A stretch of DNA of 64,000 nt from CBINFS01 sp966250015 (GTDB lineage Bacteria; Bacteroidota; Rhodothermia; Rhodothermales; DASSAV01). The translations under genes were made by a program, and so were the position numbers. The notes below the pieces were generated by a model. That model was given only the letters and a program-made list of their open reading frames with translations. It searched no databases and was not told the DNA's origin. Location of the stretch: contig CBINFS010000010.1 of NCBI GenBank assembly GCA_966250015.1, positions 62,001 to 126,000 on the forward strand. The letters are read 5' to 3'. This document shows, piece after piece, positions 37,278 to 45,746 of this stretch; the stretch's first letter is position 1; each line of letters begins with the position of its first letter.

Positions 37278-38084
37278 TTACCCAGTTACGCGACTCCGGA
37301 CGGTAAGAAGTGCGACGAAAAAGACGATCGCCTGGAGTAAGATGATCGTCGCTCCGCTCGGGACGTCGATCCAGAATGACATAAAGAGTCCAAAAACGGC
37401 CGACAGGATGCCGATTGCCACAGAGACAATCGTCATGACCAGAAACGTCGGTGAAACCAGCCTGGCCGTTGCAGCGGGAATGACGAGGAACGCGGCAATG
37501 AGTACGATCCCAACCACTTTGACCGCCACGACGATGGTAACGGCAAGCAAAAGCGACAGCAGGTAGTCGTCGCGGTCGACGGTAAGGCGATCCGCACGGG
37601 CCAGGTCACGGTCGAACGTCGCATATGCCCACCGCCCCCATAACGGGAATGAAAGCAAGGTAGCCGCCGCCACGCCGAATGTTACCCACAGGTCGGCTCG
37701 GGAAACGGCCAGGATGGATCCAAAAAGGTAAGCAAAGGCGTCCGCCGAGTATTGCTGGCGGAAGCTGAGAAAGACCACCCCCAGCGCAACCGAAATCGCA
37801 AAGAATATCCCGACTGACGTGTCGCCGGCCAGGCCGGTCTGCCCCCGCACCCAGTTGATTCCCAATGAGACTAGGACGGTAAACGGAACTGCAATCCAAA
37901 GCGGCTCGACGCCAAGGAGCAACCCTAGCGCAACGCCGCCGAAAGCGGCGTGGGACAGGCCAGTGCCCAGAAAGCTCAGGTGACGCTGGACCACGAAGAC
38001 GCCGTAATAGCTCGCCAGAAACCCGACCAGTACGCCCGCAACGAGCGCCCGCTGAACGAATGGAAGCCCGAGCATTTCAATCAT
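37278..38084 (-). CDS. Zn/Mn ABC transporter permease (ZnuB-like)
   Basis: 268 residues from the ATG at 38084, overlapping the stop of the ATPase gene by 8 bp (ATGATTGA), a sign of translational coupling. About eight membrane segments with the ABC-3 features YYGVFVVQRHLSFLGTGLSHA, ALGLLLG and GIVLIAAFLVIPAATARL. It forms the channel of a metal importer with the two upstream genes. Zinc or manganese cannot be distinguished from this subunit. Confidence 0.93.
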   Translation of the reverse strand: MIEMLGLPFVQRALVAGVLVGFLASYYGVFVVQRHLSFLGTGLSHAAFGGVALGLLLGVEPLWIAVPFTVLVSLGINWVRGQTGLAGDTSVGIFFAISVALGVVFLSFRQQYSADAFAYLFGSILAVSRADLWVTFGVAAATLLSFPLWGRWAYATFDRDLARADRLTVDRDDYLLSLLLAVTIVVAVKVVGIVLIAAFLVIPAATARLVSPTFLVMTIVSVAIGILSAVFGLFMSFWIDVPSGATIILLQAIVFFVALLTVRSRVTG

Positions 38085-38829
38085 TGCGCCCGCCTCCCAA
38101 CAGCATCGAATGGGCATGCCCGACGTGCCCGAACGTTTTCCTGAGGCAGGCGTCCGTCAGGGCAACGTCTGGTTTCCCATACGCAATCAAATGCGTGTTC
38201 AACAGCAACACCTTGGTCGCGTGGTGTGAAGCCACCTCCCAGTCGTGCGTCACCATCAGGATCGTCAGTTCGAGCTGGCGCTGGCAAGAATACAAAACGT
38301 CGTACAACCCGACGACGCCGGACGCATCGATACCCGTTGCCGGCTCGTCGAGCAGGATGATCTTCGGACGCCTGACGAGCCCTCGCGCCAGGTATACCCG
38401 CTGAAGCTCCCCACCCGACAGGCGCGACAGAGGCCGATCCGCCAGGTGTCCTGCGCCCACCCGTTCCAGGGCTTCGTGCGCCTTCCGGTACAGCTCACGC
38501 TTCCCGCGAATGGGCCACTTCGAACGCAGCCCCGTGTAAACGAGCTCGATGGTCCGCGCCGGGAACGTGCGATCGAGCGTCTTTACCTGAGGGACGTACG
38601 CCACCATCTCTGGGGGCACGTCCTCTGGCTCCCGGCCTAAGACAGAAACACGACCTTTGGTCGGTTGGATGAGCCCGAGCAAAACCTTGAGGAGTGTTGA
38701 TTTTCCCGCACCGTTCGGCCCTAGAATCGTGACGAAATCACGCGCCTCCACCTGAAAGGAAACGTCGCAGACGGCACGATAATCATTGAAACGAACCGAC
38801 AGATCGTCTACCTCGATCACCGTGTTCAT
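38077..38829 (-). CDS. Zn/Mn ABC transporter ATP-binding protein (ZnuC-like)
   Basis: 250 residues with Walker A GPNGAGKSTLLKVLLGL, Q loop at YVPQVKTL, signature LSGGELQRVYLARGL, Walker B KIILLDEPATG and the H-loop TILMVTHDW. The start overlaps the end of the substrate-binding gene by 4 bp (ATGA). Second gene of a three-gene importer operon. Confidence 0.96.
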   Translation of the reverse strand: MNTVIEVDDLSVRFNDYRAVCDVSFQVEARDFVTILGPNGAGKSTLLKVLLGLIQPTKGRVSVLGREPEDVPPEMVAYVPQVKTLDRTFPARTIELVYTGLRSKWPIRGKRELYRKAHEALERVGAGHLADRPLSRLSGGELQRVYLARGLVRRPKIILLDEPATGIDASGVVGLYDVLYSCQRQLELTILMVTHDWEVASHHATKVLLLNTHLIAYGKPDVALTDACLRKTFGHVGHAHSMLLGGGRND

Positions 38830-39731
38830 TTTAATGCCTCCACGACTATTCCCGTATTGTACCGGATAAGCTCGTGGTACGAATCGCAGCCTTCGCCGCC
38901 GCCCAGCGGATCGAGCTCGAAAACGGGGATCCCTGCTGCCTCTGAAATGACTGCTGCACCCCTCGTCGGCAATTGAACCTGCACAAACAGTGCGTGCGCC
39001 CCACTCTCGCGTGCGACCGTTATGAGGTCCCGTAAGGCTCCGGCGCTGGGCTCCTTGCCGGGAATCGGCTCGATCAACCCTCCCACCTGAATACCGTACC
39101 GCTCCGCGTAGTAGAGAAGAAAAGGCTCCGACATCAAAACGACGCGGCCCCGAACCTGCGAGGTGAGCTCGCTGATTTCACGATGGAGGCTGTCAAGCCG
39201 ATGCGCAAAAACCTCGGCGTTCTCAGTGTATTCAGAGCATCCGGGTGGATCGAAACTGCACAGCGTATCGGCCAATGCAGGTAGCAATCCCCGAACGGCA
39301 AGCGGATCCATCCAGAAGTGAGGGTCAACGCCAGCCGAACCGTGTCCTTCCAGTCCGTCCGGCTGCGAAACCAGTAGGGAATCGGGAAGCAGATCCATCA
39401 GGGCGATACGCGCCGGTGCATCCAGATCCGCAGCCCATTCGTCCAGGTCCGCGGCGCCGTAAAAAAAAGCGGTCCCCGTCCCTACACGCCGGACGTCTGA
39501 AGGGCGGGGCTCATACGTGTGCGGAGATGAGCCGGCGGATAGAAGTGCGCCGACCTCTCCCCGCTCGCCCGTCACTTCCTGAAGAATGAAGGCAAAGGGA
39601 GGGATCGTCGTCAGATAAACGGGCCTGTCGCCGGTGGCGCTTCGCTCCGGCGATGCACACCCTGCCGCGACGGCAACGAAGAATAGAAGTACAATCGGAA
39701 GCCGGAAAAGTATCGGAATCTGGTTTCTCAA
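38826..39731 (-). CDS. Zn/Mn ABC transporter solute-binding lipoprotein (ZnuA/TroA-like)
   Basis: 301 residues with a lipoprotein signal (LLFFVAVAAGC). The cluster A-I fold is recognisable by SPHTYEPRPSDVRR, GVDPHFWMDP, a His in the MSEPFLLYYAERYGI region and FVQVQLPTRGAAVISEAAGI. No extended His-rich loop is present, so periplasmic storage of many zinc ions is unlikely. First gene of the importer operon; no Zur or MntR box could be recognised in the 240 bp upstream. Confidence 0.94.
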   Translation of the reverse strand: MRNQIPILFRLPIVLLFFVAVAAGCASPERSATGDRPVYLTTIPPFAFILQEVTGERGEVGALLSAGSSPHTYEPRPSDVRRVGTGTAFFYGAADLDEWAADLDAPARIALMDLLPDSLLVSQPDGLEGHGSAGVDPHFWMDPLAVRGLLPALADTLCSFDPPGCSEYTENAEVFAHRLDSLHREISELTSQVRGRVVLMSEPFLLYYAERYGIQVGGLIEPIPGKEPSAGALRDLITVARESGAHALFVQVQLPTRGAAVISEAAGIPVFELDPLGGGEGCDSYHELIRYNTGIVVEALK

Positions 39732-39938
39732 CGCCTCTTATCGGTAAAAATCGTGATCCGCATTCCCCCGCATAGTACTAAATAACACGCCTTCGCACCC
39801 ACAGACGAATCGAGAAGTTTTAATCGAACGGACGCAATGTACGAAAACCCGTGAACCACAGGCTACTCTAGCGGTCCGGCTCCGGTTCAACGTAGAAAAG
39901 ACGACCTCGAGTGGCCGTCCTGAATGGAAATGAAAGGG

Positions 39939-39973
39939 CATAAAAAAGCCGGCAGGTGGTGTGCCTGCCGGCT
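39939..39973 (-). terminator. Rho-independent terminator after the Rho-N-like gene
   Basis: A perfect 10-bp stem (39964-39973 with 39945-39954, AGCCGGCAGG) with a 9-nt loop is followed on the minus strand by TTTTTTATG; it lies just after the small gene's stop. Confidence 0.9.
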
Positions 39974-39977
39974 CATC

Positions 39978-40274
39978 CTATTGCCGTTGCCTGATGGCTC
40001 GAACAAGCTCTTCCTTCTTCATCCTGCTCCTGCCGGCGATGTTGAGCTCCTTCGCACGGTTGTACAGCTCGTCTCTCGTCCGGCTTTCAAGGCTCCCCCT
40101 CGGATTTCCCGTTCCCGAAGTGCGCTTTCTGGGCGTTCTGCCCTCTTCTCTGCGCCGCTTATTTACCGTTCGTGCAGCGATCTCCTCTGCCCGATCTTCC
40201 GAAATCCCTCGGTCCAGAGAGCTCTCCTTTATGTGCTCGTACTGGCGCTCATCTTTATTATTCCACGAAGGCAT
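39978..40274 (-). CDS. Small Rho-N / SAP-like DNA- or RNA-binding protein
   Basis: 98 residues, strongly basic. The N-terminal half (RQYEHIKESSLDRGISEDRA, EEIAARTVNKRRREEGRT) and the C-terminal helix-extended-loop-helix (RDELYNRAKELNIAGRSRMK, KEELVRAIRQRQ) match a widespread short protein usually annotated as a plasmid-stabilisation or Rho-N-domain protein. It should bind nucleic acid; its role is unknown. It has its own strong terminator. Confidence 0.85.
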   Translation of the reverse strand: MPSWNNKDERQYEHIKESSLDRGISEDRAEEIAARTVNKRRREEGRTPRKRTSGTGNPRGSLESRTRDELYNRAKELNIAGRSRMKKEELVRAIRQRQ

Positions 40275-40374
40275 GGCGAACCTCCCCGTTTAGTTCAATA
40301 ATCCGCTATCAGATTATCAAACGCGAACGGAGGGCTCGGCCGTTTCGGTATAGTTGTGATAAACATGTGCAATA

Positions 40375-41277
40375 TCAAACATTTAGCGCCGCATTGATTC
40401 GGTCGATCGCTTCGTCGATTTCCTGTGGTGACTTGAATCCAATGACCACCGCATCCACGAAGTCCAGACCCATCACAAAGCGTATCGACGCCTCCCGCTC
40501 CGCCGGATCAGTGAAATCACCGTTCCCGATGATTTTCATGCCGACGATGCCCTTGCCGTTATCGTGGAGCTTCTTGATGTGGCCGAGGGCTTCGTCTCGA
40601 TTGCCCTGTTCCGCCCAGGCGCCCGTCGGCCCGTCCATGTGGTGGCCGTTGTGATTCACCCGGACGAGCGCCAGATCGATCCATTCCACGGGCACTGCGG
40701 CCTCGAGGGGAGCCAAACCGTGAATCGAAACCCCGTGCGAGCGGATGACCTGCTGCTCTTTGGCCGTTTCGAGCTGATCCATCAACCGCTTGAGATCTTC
40801 AGGCCAGCTTGCCTTCGCAACGTGATGGATCAACATCGTATCGAAGTAATCCGTCCCGACCTCCTTTCGGAACCGGTCGATCTCCTTCAACGGGTCGTCG
40901 TACCTCCCGTGCGGTATTTTGCACTGGATCTGGATGGACTCCCGGTCGACACCCTTGAGCGCCTCCCGCAGCATCTCGTGCATCTCGCCGTAGTTGTCGG
41001 CCGTGTCAAAGAAGGTGATCCCTCTATCGAGGGCATGCCAAACGAGGCGGTTGAACCCATTCTGCCCGAGCGCCCGTTGCACGCTGCCCCCGTTGGAGCC
41101 GGTGCCCATGCCCAGCCGGCTAACCTGGACGCCGCTCTTACCCAGTATCACCTTGTCGGTAGCCGATCGGGGCGCCGACGCGCGGGCCAACCGCGGCAAT
41201 CCCGTAACGGCTACGCCCCCAAGCGCAAGTCTCCCGAGGAAATCGCGCCGCGTCATATTCCGACGAATACGTTCCAT
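40375..41277 (-). CDS. Aldo/keto reductase with Tat signal
   Basis: 300 residues. An AGGTG site 7 nt upstream supports the ATG at 41277. The N-terminus carries a twin-arginine motif and hydrophobic stretch (TRRDFLGRLALGGVAVTGLP), so a folded, cofactor-loaded enzyme is exported. The AKR tetrad is visible: Asp and Tyr in FFDTADNYGEM, Lys in IQCKIPHG and His in MLIHHVAK. It is the last gene of the catabolic cluster, 144 bp after the DUF1080 gene. It may oxidise or reduce a sugar at C3 together with DUF1080, but this is inference. Confidence 0.92.
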   Translation of the reverse strand: MERIRRNMTRRDFLGRLALGGVAVTGLPRLARASAPRSATDKVILGKSGVQVSRLGMGTGSNGGSVQRALGQNGFNRLVWHALDRGITFFDTADNYGEMHEMLREALKGVDRESIQIQCKIPHGRYDDPLKEIDRFRKEVGTDYFDTMLIHHVAKASWPEDLKRLMDQLETAKEQQVIRSHGVSIHGLAPLEAAVPVEWIDLALVRVNHNGHHMDGPTGAWAEQGNRDEALGHIKKLHDNGKGIVGMKIIGNGDFTDPAEREASIRFVMGLDFVDAVVIGFKSPQEIDEAIDRINAALNV

Positions 41278-41421
41278 GGATTCACCTCAAGATTTGCCAG
41301 TTTCACTCACACTGCCGCCTCCAAAAATAAGACGTCGAGAACTTAATAATACCCCGATTCAGCTGTGATCAGCCAACCTTGTCAGGACTATTACGGAATC
41401 AACCTGCCGATATCCGACGAA

Positions 41422-42129
41422 TCACGGCTCGGCCATGGCCACGTTCAGGGGCTCGATGTTTATGTTGCGGAAGCGGACCTTCTTCCCCATCTCGTAGCTT
41501 TCTCCCGGATGGACCTGCAAGCCGATGTAACCCTCACGGGGCACGCCTGCGGTCGTCGCGTCGGTATGCTGAAAGTCGGTCACGAGCTGGTCGTTGATCC
41601 AGAATTGGATGCGGGCCGGTTCGCCCTCGATGCGCACCTTCAAGCGGTTCCACTCGTCCGGCTGGAATACGTTCATCCCGTCCGGGTTCTCATACACCAT
41701 ACCCTGCGTCCAGGGTAGATAAATAGATCCGATCGATCCGTCTGGCCGATAGTCGAGCGTGATCTGGTGGCTCTTGCCGTCTTCACCGACACGCAAAAAG
41801 ATGCCGCTATCGACCGGGTAATCGAGCTTGGTTTCGAGTGTGAGCACGTAGTCGCTGTATTTCCCGTCCGTCACGAGGAAGCCGCCATGTCCCGGGGGAT
41901 CCTGGTCGCCCTCGATCGCCCCGTCGACGACCACCCATTTTCCACCAGGCTGTTCTTCCGGCAGGTTCTCGTGGCGATGCCAGCCGTTCAGCGTCTGCCC
42001 GTCGAAAAGCGAAATGGTTTCGCCTGAGGGTTCGGCCTCCATTGCCGCTTCGTTTGCTTCGGGCGTACACCCTATGGCGCCCGACAGGGTCAATGCAAAA
42101 ATGATCAGGAAGGTCTTATAGGTTTTCAT
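41422..42129 (-). CDS. DUF1080 (3-keto-glycoside hydrolase/lyase family) lipoprotein
   Basis: 235 residues with a lipoprotein signal (FALTLSGAIGC). The domain is recognisable by ISLFDGQTLNGWHRH at its start, GGFLVTDGKYSDYVLTLETK, DSGIFLRVGEDGKSHQI, EWNRLKVRIEGEPARIQFWI and IGLQVHPGESYEMGKKVRFR. Characterised DUF1080 proteins cleave 3-keto-glycosides. Position between the small secreted protein and the aldo/keto reductase fits sugar-derivative degradation outside the cytoplasm. Confidence 0.92.
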   Translation of the reverse strand: MKTYKTFLIIFALTLSGAIGCTPEANEAAMEAEPSGETISLFDGQTLNGWHRHENLPEEQPGGKWVVVDGAIEGDQDPPGHGGFLVTDGKYSDYVLTLETKLDYPVDSGIFLRVGEDGKSHQITLDYRPDGSIGSIYLPWTQGMVYENPDGMNVFQPDEWNRLKVRIEGEPARIQFWINDQLVTDFQHTDATTAGVPREGYIGLQVHPGESYEMGKKVRFRNINIEPLNVAMAEP

Positions 42130-42263
42130 TGGTTTCCGGCGTTGAGTTGATCAAAACAGAAAGAGGGACGCCTGCCCGGAGTAAACCGCCCACGGGCTGG
42201 GCTACCTTATGGTAACCGCCCGGTCACGCACTTGTCAAGCGTGAAGAGGATGGTCTTTTGCGG

Positions 42264-42785
42264 TCAAGGATTTGCAGATCGGAAGTCGTCGATAAATGGA
42301 TATGCCGCGTTGATGGCAGAGCTGGACACCATGTGGAGCATGTCCGAGCTGACGATCCCCACGTTTCCCGCTTCCCACGTGCTCCCGGCCACGACAGTCC
42401 CGCCGCGCCCCGAGAGCTGTACCGCCTGATAAAACCTGACCTGCACCGTAAACGGATAGATGCCCTCACCGGCGTCGTGCAGATTGATGTGCACGTAGAG
42501 ATACGGGAGGTTGTCCATTTCACGCCCCGGCTCGATCGAGCGCACCTCCAGCCCGGCATCACGGAAGATGGCCGAAATCTCGGCGTGGATCCGCCCGGGA
42601 TCGAGTGCTTCGTTAGACTGTACCGAAACGGGCGCTTCCAGATCGACGATGAGAGAGAACGGTCCTACCCCGGCAAGCGACTGACGTTCGGATTCCGGAC
42701 TAGGCTGCCCGAAAGTCGGCGCCTGAAGGACGTACAACCAGACAAGGAGGATGAAAAATGCGCTGCCAAGTCTTCTTTTCTGCAT
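42264..42785 (-). CDS. Small secreted protein of unknown function
   Basis: 173 residues from the ATG at 42785, chosen because GAGGAGGT lies 7 nt upstream. A signal peptide ends at PTFGQ. The mature part is a single alpha/beta domain with several strands (FSLIVDLEAPVSVQSNEALD; LPYLYVHINLHDAGEGIYPF; TVQVRFYQAVQLSGRGGTVV). I do not recognise the family. It lies 33 bp downstream of the sulfatase gene and is probably co-transcribed. Confidence 0.8.
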   Translation of the reverse strand: MQKRRLGSAFFILLVWLYVLQAPTFGQPSPESERQSLAGVGPFSLIVDLEAPVSVQSNEALDPGRIHAEISAIFRDAGLEVRSIEPGREMDNLPYLYVHINLHDAGEGIYPFTVQVRFYQAVQLSGRGGTVVAGSTWEAGNVGIVSSDMLHMVSSSAINAAYPFIDDFRSANP

Positions 42786-42818
42786 GTCACACCTCCTCAC
42801 CCTACGGGTTAGCCAGCC

Positions 42819-44504
42819 CTATTGCGGTCCTATCGTAAAGGTAGCGCTGACTTCGTCACTTTCTTTGTAACCGTAACGAATCGCTTTTGCTCGGAGGGTC
42901 GTGGTGCCTTCCTTAATGGTCAACGGACCGGTGTACAGGAGCCAGCGAGGCTTCTCACCGGTTTCGGTCGTGTACGCGATCGATGCGCCCTGGGTCGGAC
43001 AGTGGATCTGGATGGTGACGGGGCTATCAAATGTTCCACCCGGTTCAACCTTCGCATCTCGTGCATCCATGGAATTATGAGGCAGAATGATCGGGGTTGC
43101 CGTGACCGGTTGCACACCGCCCGGCCACATCTGAGCAATCATCGCCTCTTCCGAAATGTCCCCCATGTCCCTCGTCTCAGCCCTCCAGGCGTCAAGCGCC
43201 TGCCTCAACCGGTTGAGCTGATTCGCATATTCAGGGTCGTTCGCGAGGTTGTTTAGCTCGAAGGGGTCGGCCTGAGTATCGTAAAGCTCTTCAGCAGGAC
43301 GCGGGAACTGAAACCAGTTTTTCTGCGGCCCTTCGAGCCCCCCTTCGGCATACAGACGCAACAGCTCCTGCATGATGGGCGAATTATTCCGATACGGAAT
43401 CCAGAGAACGTACGGTTGGAGTGGATAGTAATTCCGGATGTACTTGAACCGCCCGTCACTTACAGCCCGAACCATGTCGTAGGCTTCGTCGAACCGATCG
43501 CGCGCCGCAAAGACGTATTCTCGCGGAGCTGCCTTGCGGGGACCAAGAAAAGCCTGCCCCTGGAGGTGTACCGGTATGTCAATGCCCGCGAGACTTAGAA
43601 CGGTCGGCGCCAGGTCGACCAGGCTGACGAGCTCTTCAGAAACTGCTCCCGGATTGATCTTACCGGGCCAACGTACGATCATCGGTACGCGCAACCCGGA
43701 GTCGTACAGCCAACGTTTGGCTCGTGGCAATCCATCGCCGTGGTCGCTCAAAAAGAACACGATGGTATTGTCGGTAAGCCCGTCCTCATCGAGCTGGCGA
43801 AGGATTTCGTTGATCTGCCCGTCGACCTTTGCCACGTTGTCGTACAAGCGGGCAATGCTTTTCCGAACCGGGAGCGTGTCGGGGTAATACGGCGGCACCG
43901 AGACAGTTGCAGGATCCGTTTGCTCCGGTTCAGGCCATGCCGCACTCTCGTGGGTGGTCGTGAAGTTGAAAACGGAAAAGAACGGCTGAGAGGGATCCGG
44001 GCAATTCCGCCAGTGCGCCGTGTTGCTGGACTCGTCCCAGGCTGTGACCGGCGTGGCAAACTGGTAGTCTGTCTTTACGTTGTTCGTACAGTAGTAGCCC
44101 GCACCCCGAAGATACTCCGTGAACGTTTTGACGTAAGGGGGCGGTACGGCTTCGTAGGGGGTCGGCAGACCCGGTCCCACGTGGCTCGTACGCATGTGGT
44201 GCGTTCCGATGGACGTCTGATACATCCCGGTGATGATGGTCGAACGGCTCGGGGCACACACCGCAGCCGTCGAGAAGACGTTGGTAAAACGCATCCCCTC
44301 GGAAGCCAACCTGTCGAGCGTTGGGGTCTGCGCCACCGGATCACCGTAGCTGCCCAGATGAGGGCTCAGGTCCTCAATGGTGATCCACAAAATGTTGGGC
44401 CGATCCTGCGCCATCAACGTGTTGGATGTGCCTGCAATCAGGCTGAGCACGATGAATAAAGACCTCAGGAGCTTACGGCCTAACGTTACGTGATAGAATC
44501 TCAT
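42819..44504 (-). CDS. Secreted sulfatase with C-terminal CHB/HEX-C-like domain
   Basis: 561 residues with a signal peptide (FIVLSLIAGTSNTLMAQ). The formylglycine motif is VCAPSRSTIITGMYQ with Cys83 as the residue oxidised by formylglycine-generating enzyme; metal residues are in TIEDLSPHLGSYGD and FLSDHGDGLPRAK. The C-terminal ~90 residues (GTFDSPVTIQIHCPTQGASI; TTTLRAKAIRYGYKESDEVS) look like a chitobiase/hexosaminidase C-terminal beta domain, probably for carbohydrate contact. The substrate is unknown; the neighbours suggest a sulfated sugar or sugar-acid. Confidence 0.95.
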   Translation of the reverse strand: MRFYHVTLGRKLLRSLFIVLSLIAGTSNTLMAQDRPNILWITIEDLSPHLGSYGDPVAQTPTLDRLASEGMRFTNVFSTAAVCAPSRSTIITGMYQTSIGTHHMRTSHVGPGLPTPYEAVPPPYVKTFTEYLRGAGYYCTNNVKTDYQFATPVTAWDESSNTAHWRNCPDPSQPFFSVFNFTTTHESAAWPEPEQTDPATVSVPPYYPDTLPVRKSIARLYDNVAKVDGQINEILRQLDEDGLTDNTIVFFLSDHGDGLPRAKRWLYDSGLRVPMIVRWPGKINPGAVSEELVSLVDLAPTVLSLAGIDIPVHLQGQAFLGPRKAAPREYVFAARDRFDEAYDMVRAVSDGRFKYIRNYYPLQPYVLWIPYRNNSPIMQELLRLYAEGGLEGPQKNWFQFPRPAEELYDTQADPFELNNLANDPEYANQLNRLRQALDAWRAETRDMGDISEEAMIAQMWPGGVQPVTATPIILPHNSMDARDAKVEPGGTFDSPVTIQIHCPTQGASIAYTTETGEKPRWLLYTGPLTIKEGTTTLRAKAIRYGYKESDEVSATFTIGPQ

Positions 44505-44589
44505 CTTAATCTTTCCAAAGGATGCATGCGCAGACTCTTACCACAAAGGGTAAGAAGGCGTGAGCAGTCGAGGACGCAGGCCATTCGGG

Positions 44590-45726
44590 TCAATTCCCGC
44601 CGGCAAGTGCCTTGTCCTCTTCTACTTTCCGTTCATCCGCACGCTCGGCAGGCTCATCGATCGGCCTCGCACGCCAGTAGTTTGCCAGTATGGAACCAGA
44701 AATATTCATCCACGGGCCAAAGATCGCGGGGGCAAGACCCACAGTGGCAAGCTTACCCATCTGAAGCGCGATACCGGACGACATACCGCCGTTCTGCATC
44801 CCCACTTCGATGGCAACGGTACGGCACGACCGTTCGTCGAGCCGCATCAGCCGTGCTCCCCAGTATCCCAGGAGATAGCCCATGCCGTTGTGCAGGATAG
44901 CGGCAAGAATCAGGAACAAGCCGACCTCGAGCAGCGAATCCCTTCCCGCCGCCGTGATTATAGTGATGATCACCGCGATACCCACCATCGACACGATCGG
45001 CATGGCTCTGTCCAGCCAGCGCGTGCGCCCGTGAAAAAGCTTGTTAAAAAGAAGACCCAGGACGATCGGAACGATGATCATATTGATGATGCCGATCATC
45101 ATGTCCAAAAAGTTCACCGGGACGAACTGGCCGGCGAGGGTCTTCATGAGAAACGGCGTCATGATGGGCGCCATTAGTGTGGATACCGTCGTCAGGGTCA
45201 CGGACAGGGGCAGGTTTGCCCCGGCAAGGTAGGCAATCACGTTGGAGGCTACGCCTCCCGGCGCGGAACCAATTAAAATGACCCCCGCCGCTATCTCGGC
45301 GGGGAATCCAAACGTGGTGGCAATCGTGAGCCCAATCAGCGGCATTATCGTGAACTGACACACGGTACCGACCAGCACCCCTTTCGGCATTTTGGCCACG
45401 TTGACGAAGTCCTGCACGCTCAAGGCCGTACCCATGCCGAACATGATCACCTGGATCAGTGGGACGATGAGCCTGTCTAACTTAAAATCGCCGACGTACA
45501 GGAAGTACTGCGGGTAAAACATGGCTGCCGTGACGGCGGCAAAGATCCAGATCGTAAACGAAACGCCCCGAAGAGACTCCGTGCCTCTCACGCCGATGGC
45601 CAGTGCAATGAAAAACGCGATCAGAGCCGGACCGATGCCCGAAGAGAAGCCAAGTGCCAACATTACCAGAGCCGTTAGCAGGCTCAAGGCAGCAACGATC
45701 AATAGTACACGGTAAAGCGTGGTCAC
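44590..45726 (-). CDS. BASS-family sodium-coupled organic-anion importer (bile acid:Na+ symporter type)
   Basis: 378 residues starting with GTG. About nine membrane segments; the family motifs are GMGTALSVQDFVNVAKMP, FPAEIAAGVILIGSAPGGVA, SNVIAYLAGANLPLSVTLTT and EVGMQNGGMSSGIALQMGKL (the conserved Glu in the crossing helix). Bacterial and plastid relatives import pyruvate, pantothenate or 2-oxo acids with Na+. It is the only integral inner-membrane protein of the cluster, 20 bp after the AGE gene, and is thus the likely entry point for the pathway product. Confidence 0.94.
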   Translation of the reverse strand: MTTLYRVLLIVAALSLLTALVMLALGFSSGIGPALIAFFIALAIGVRGTESLRGVSFTIWIFAAVTAAMFYPQYFLYVGDFKLDRLIVPLIQVIMFGMGTALSVQDFVNVAKMPKGVLVGTVCQFTIMPLIGLTIATTFGFPAEIAAGVILIGSAPGGVASNVIAYLAGANLPLSVTLTTVSTLMAPIMTPFLMKTLAGQFVPVNFLDMMIGIINMIIVPIVLGLLFNKLFHGRTRWLDRAMPIVSMVGIAVIITIITAAGRDSLLEVGLFLILAAILHNGMGYLLGYWGARLMRLDERSCRTVAIEVGMQNGGMSSGIALQMGKLATVGLAPAIFGPWMNISGSILANYWRARPIDEPAERADERKVEEDKALAGGN

Positions 45727-45746
45727 GAGAATACCTACTACGTTGA

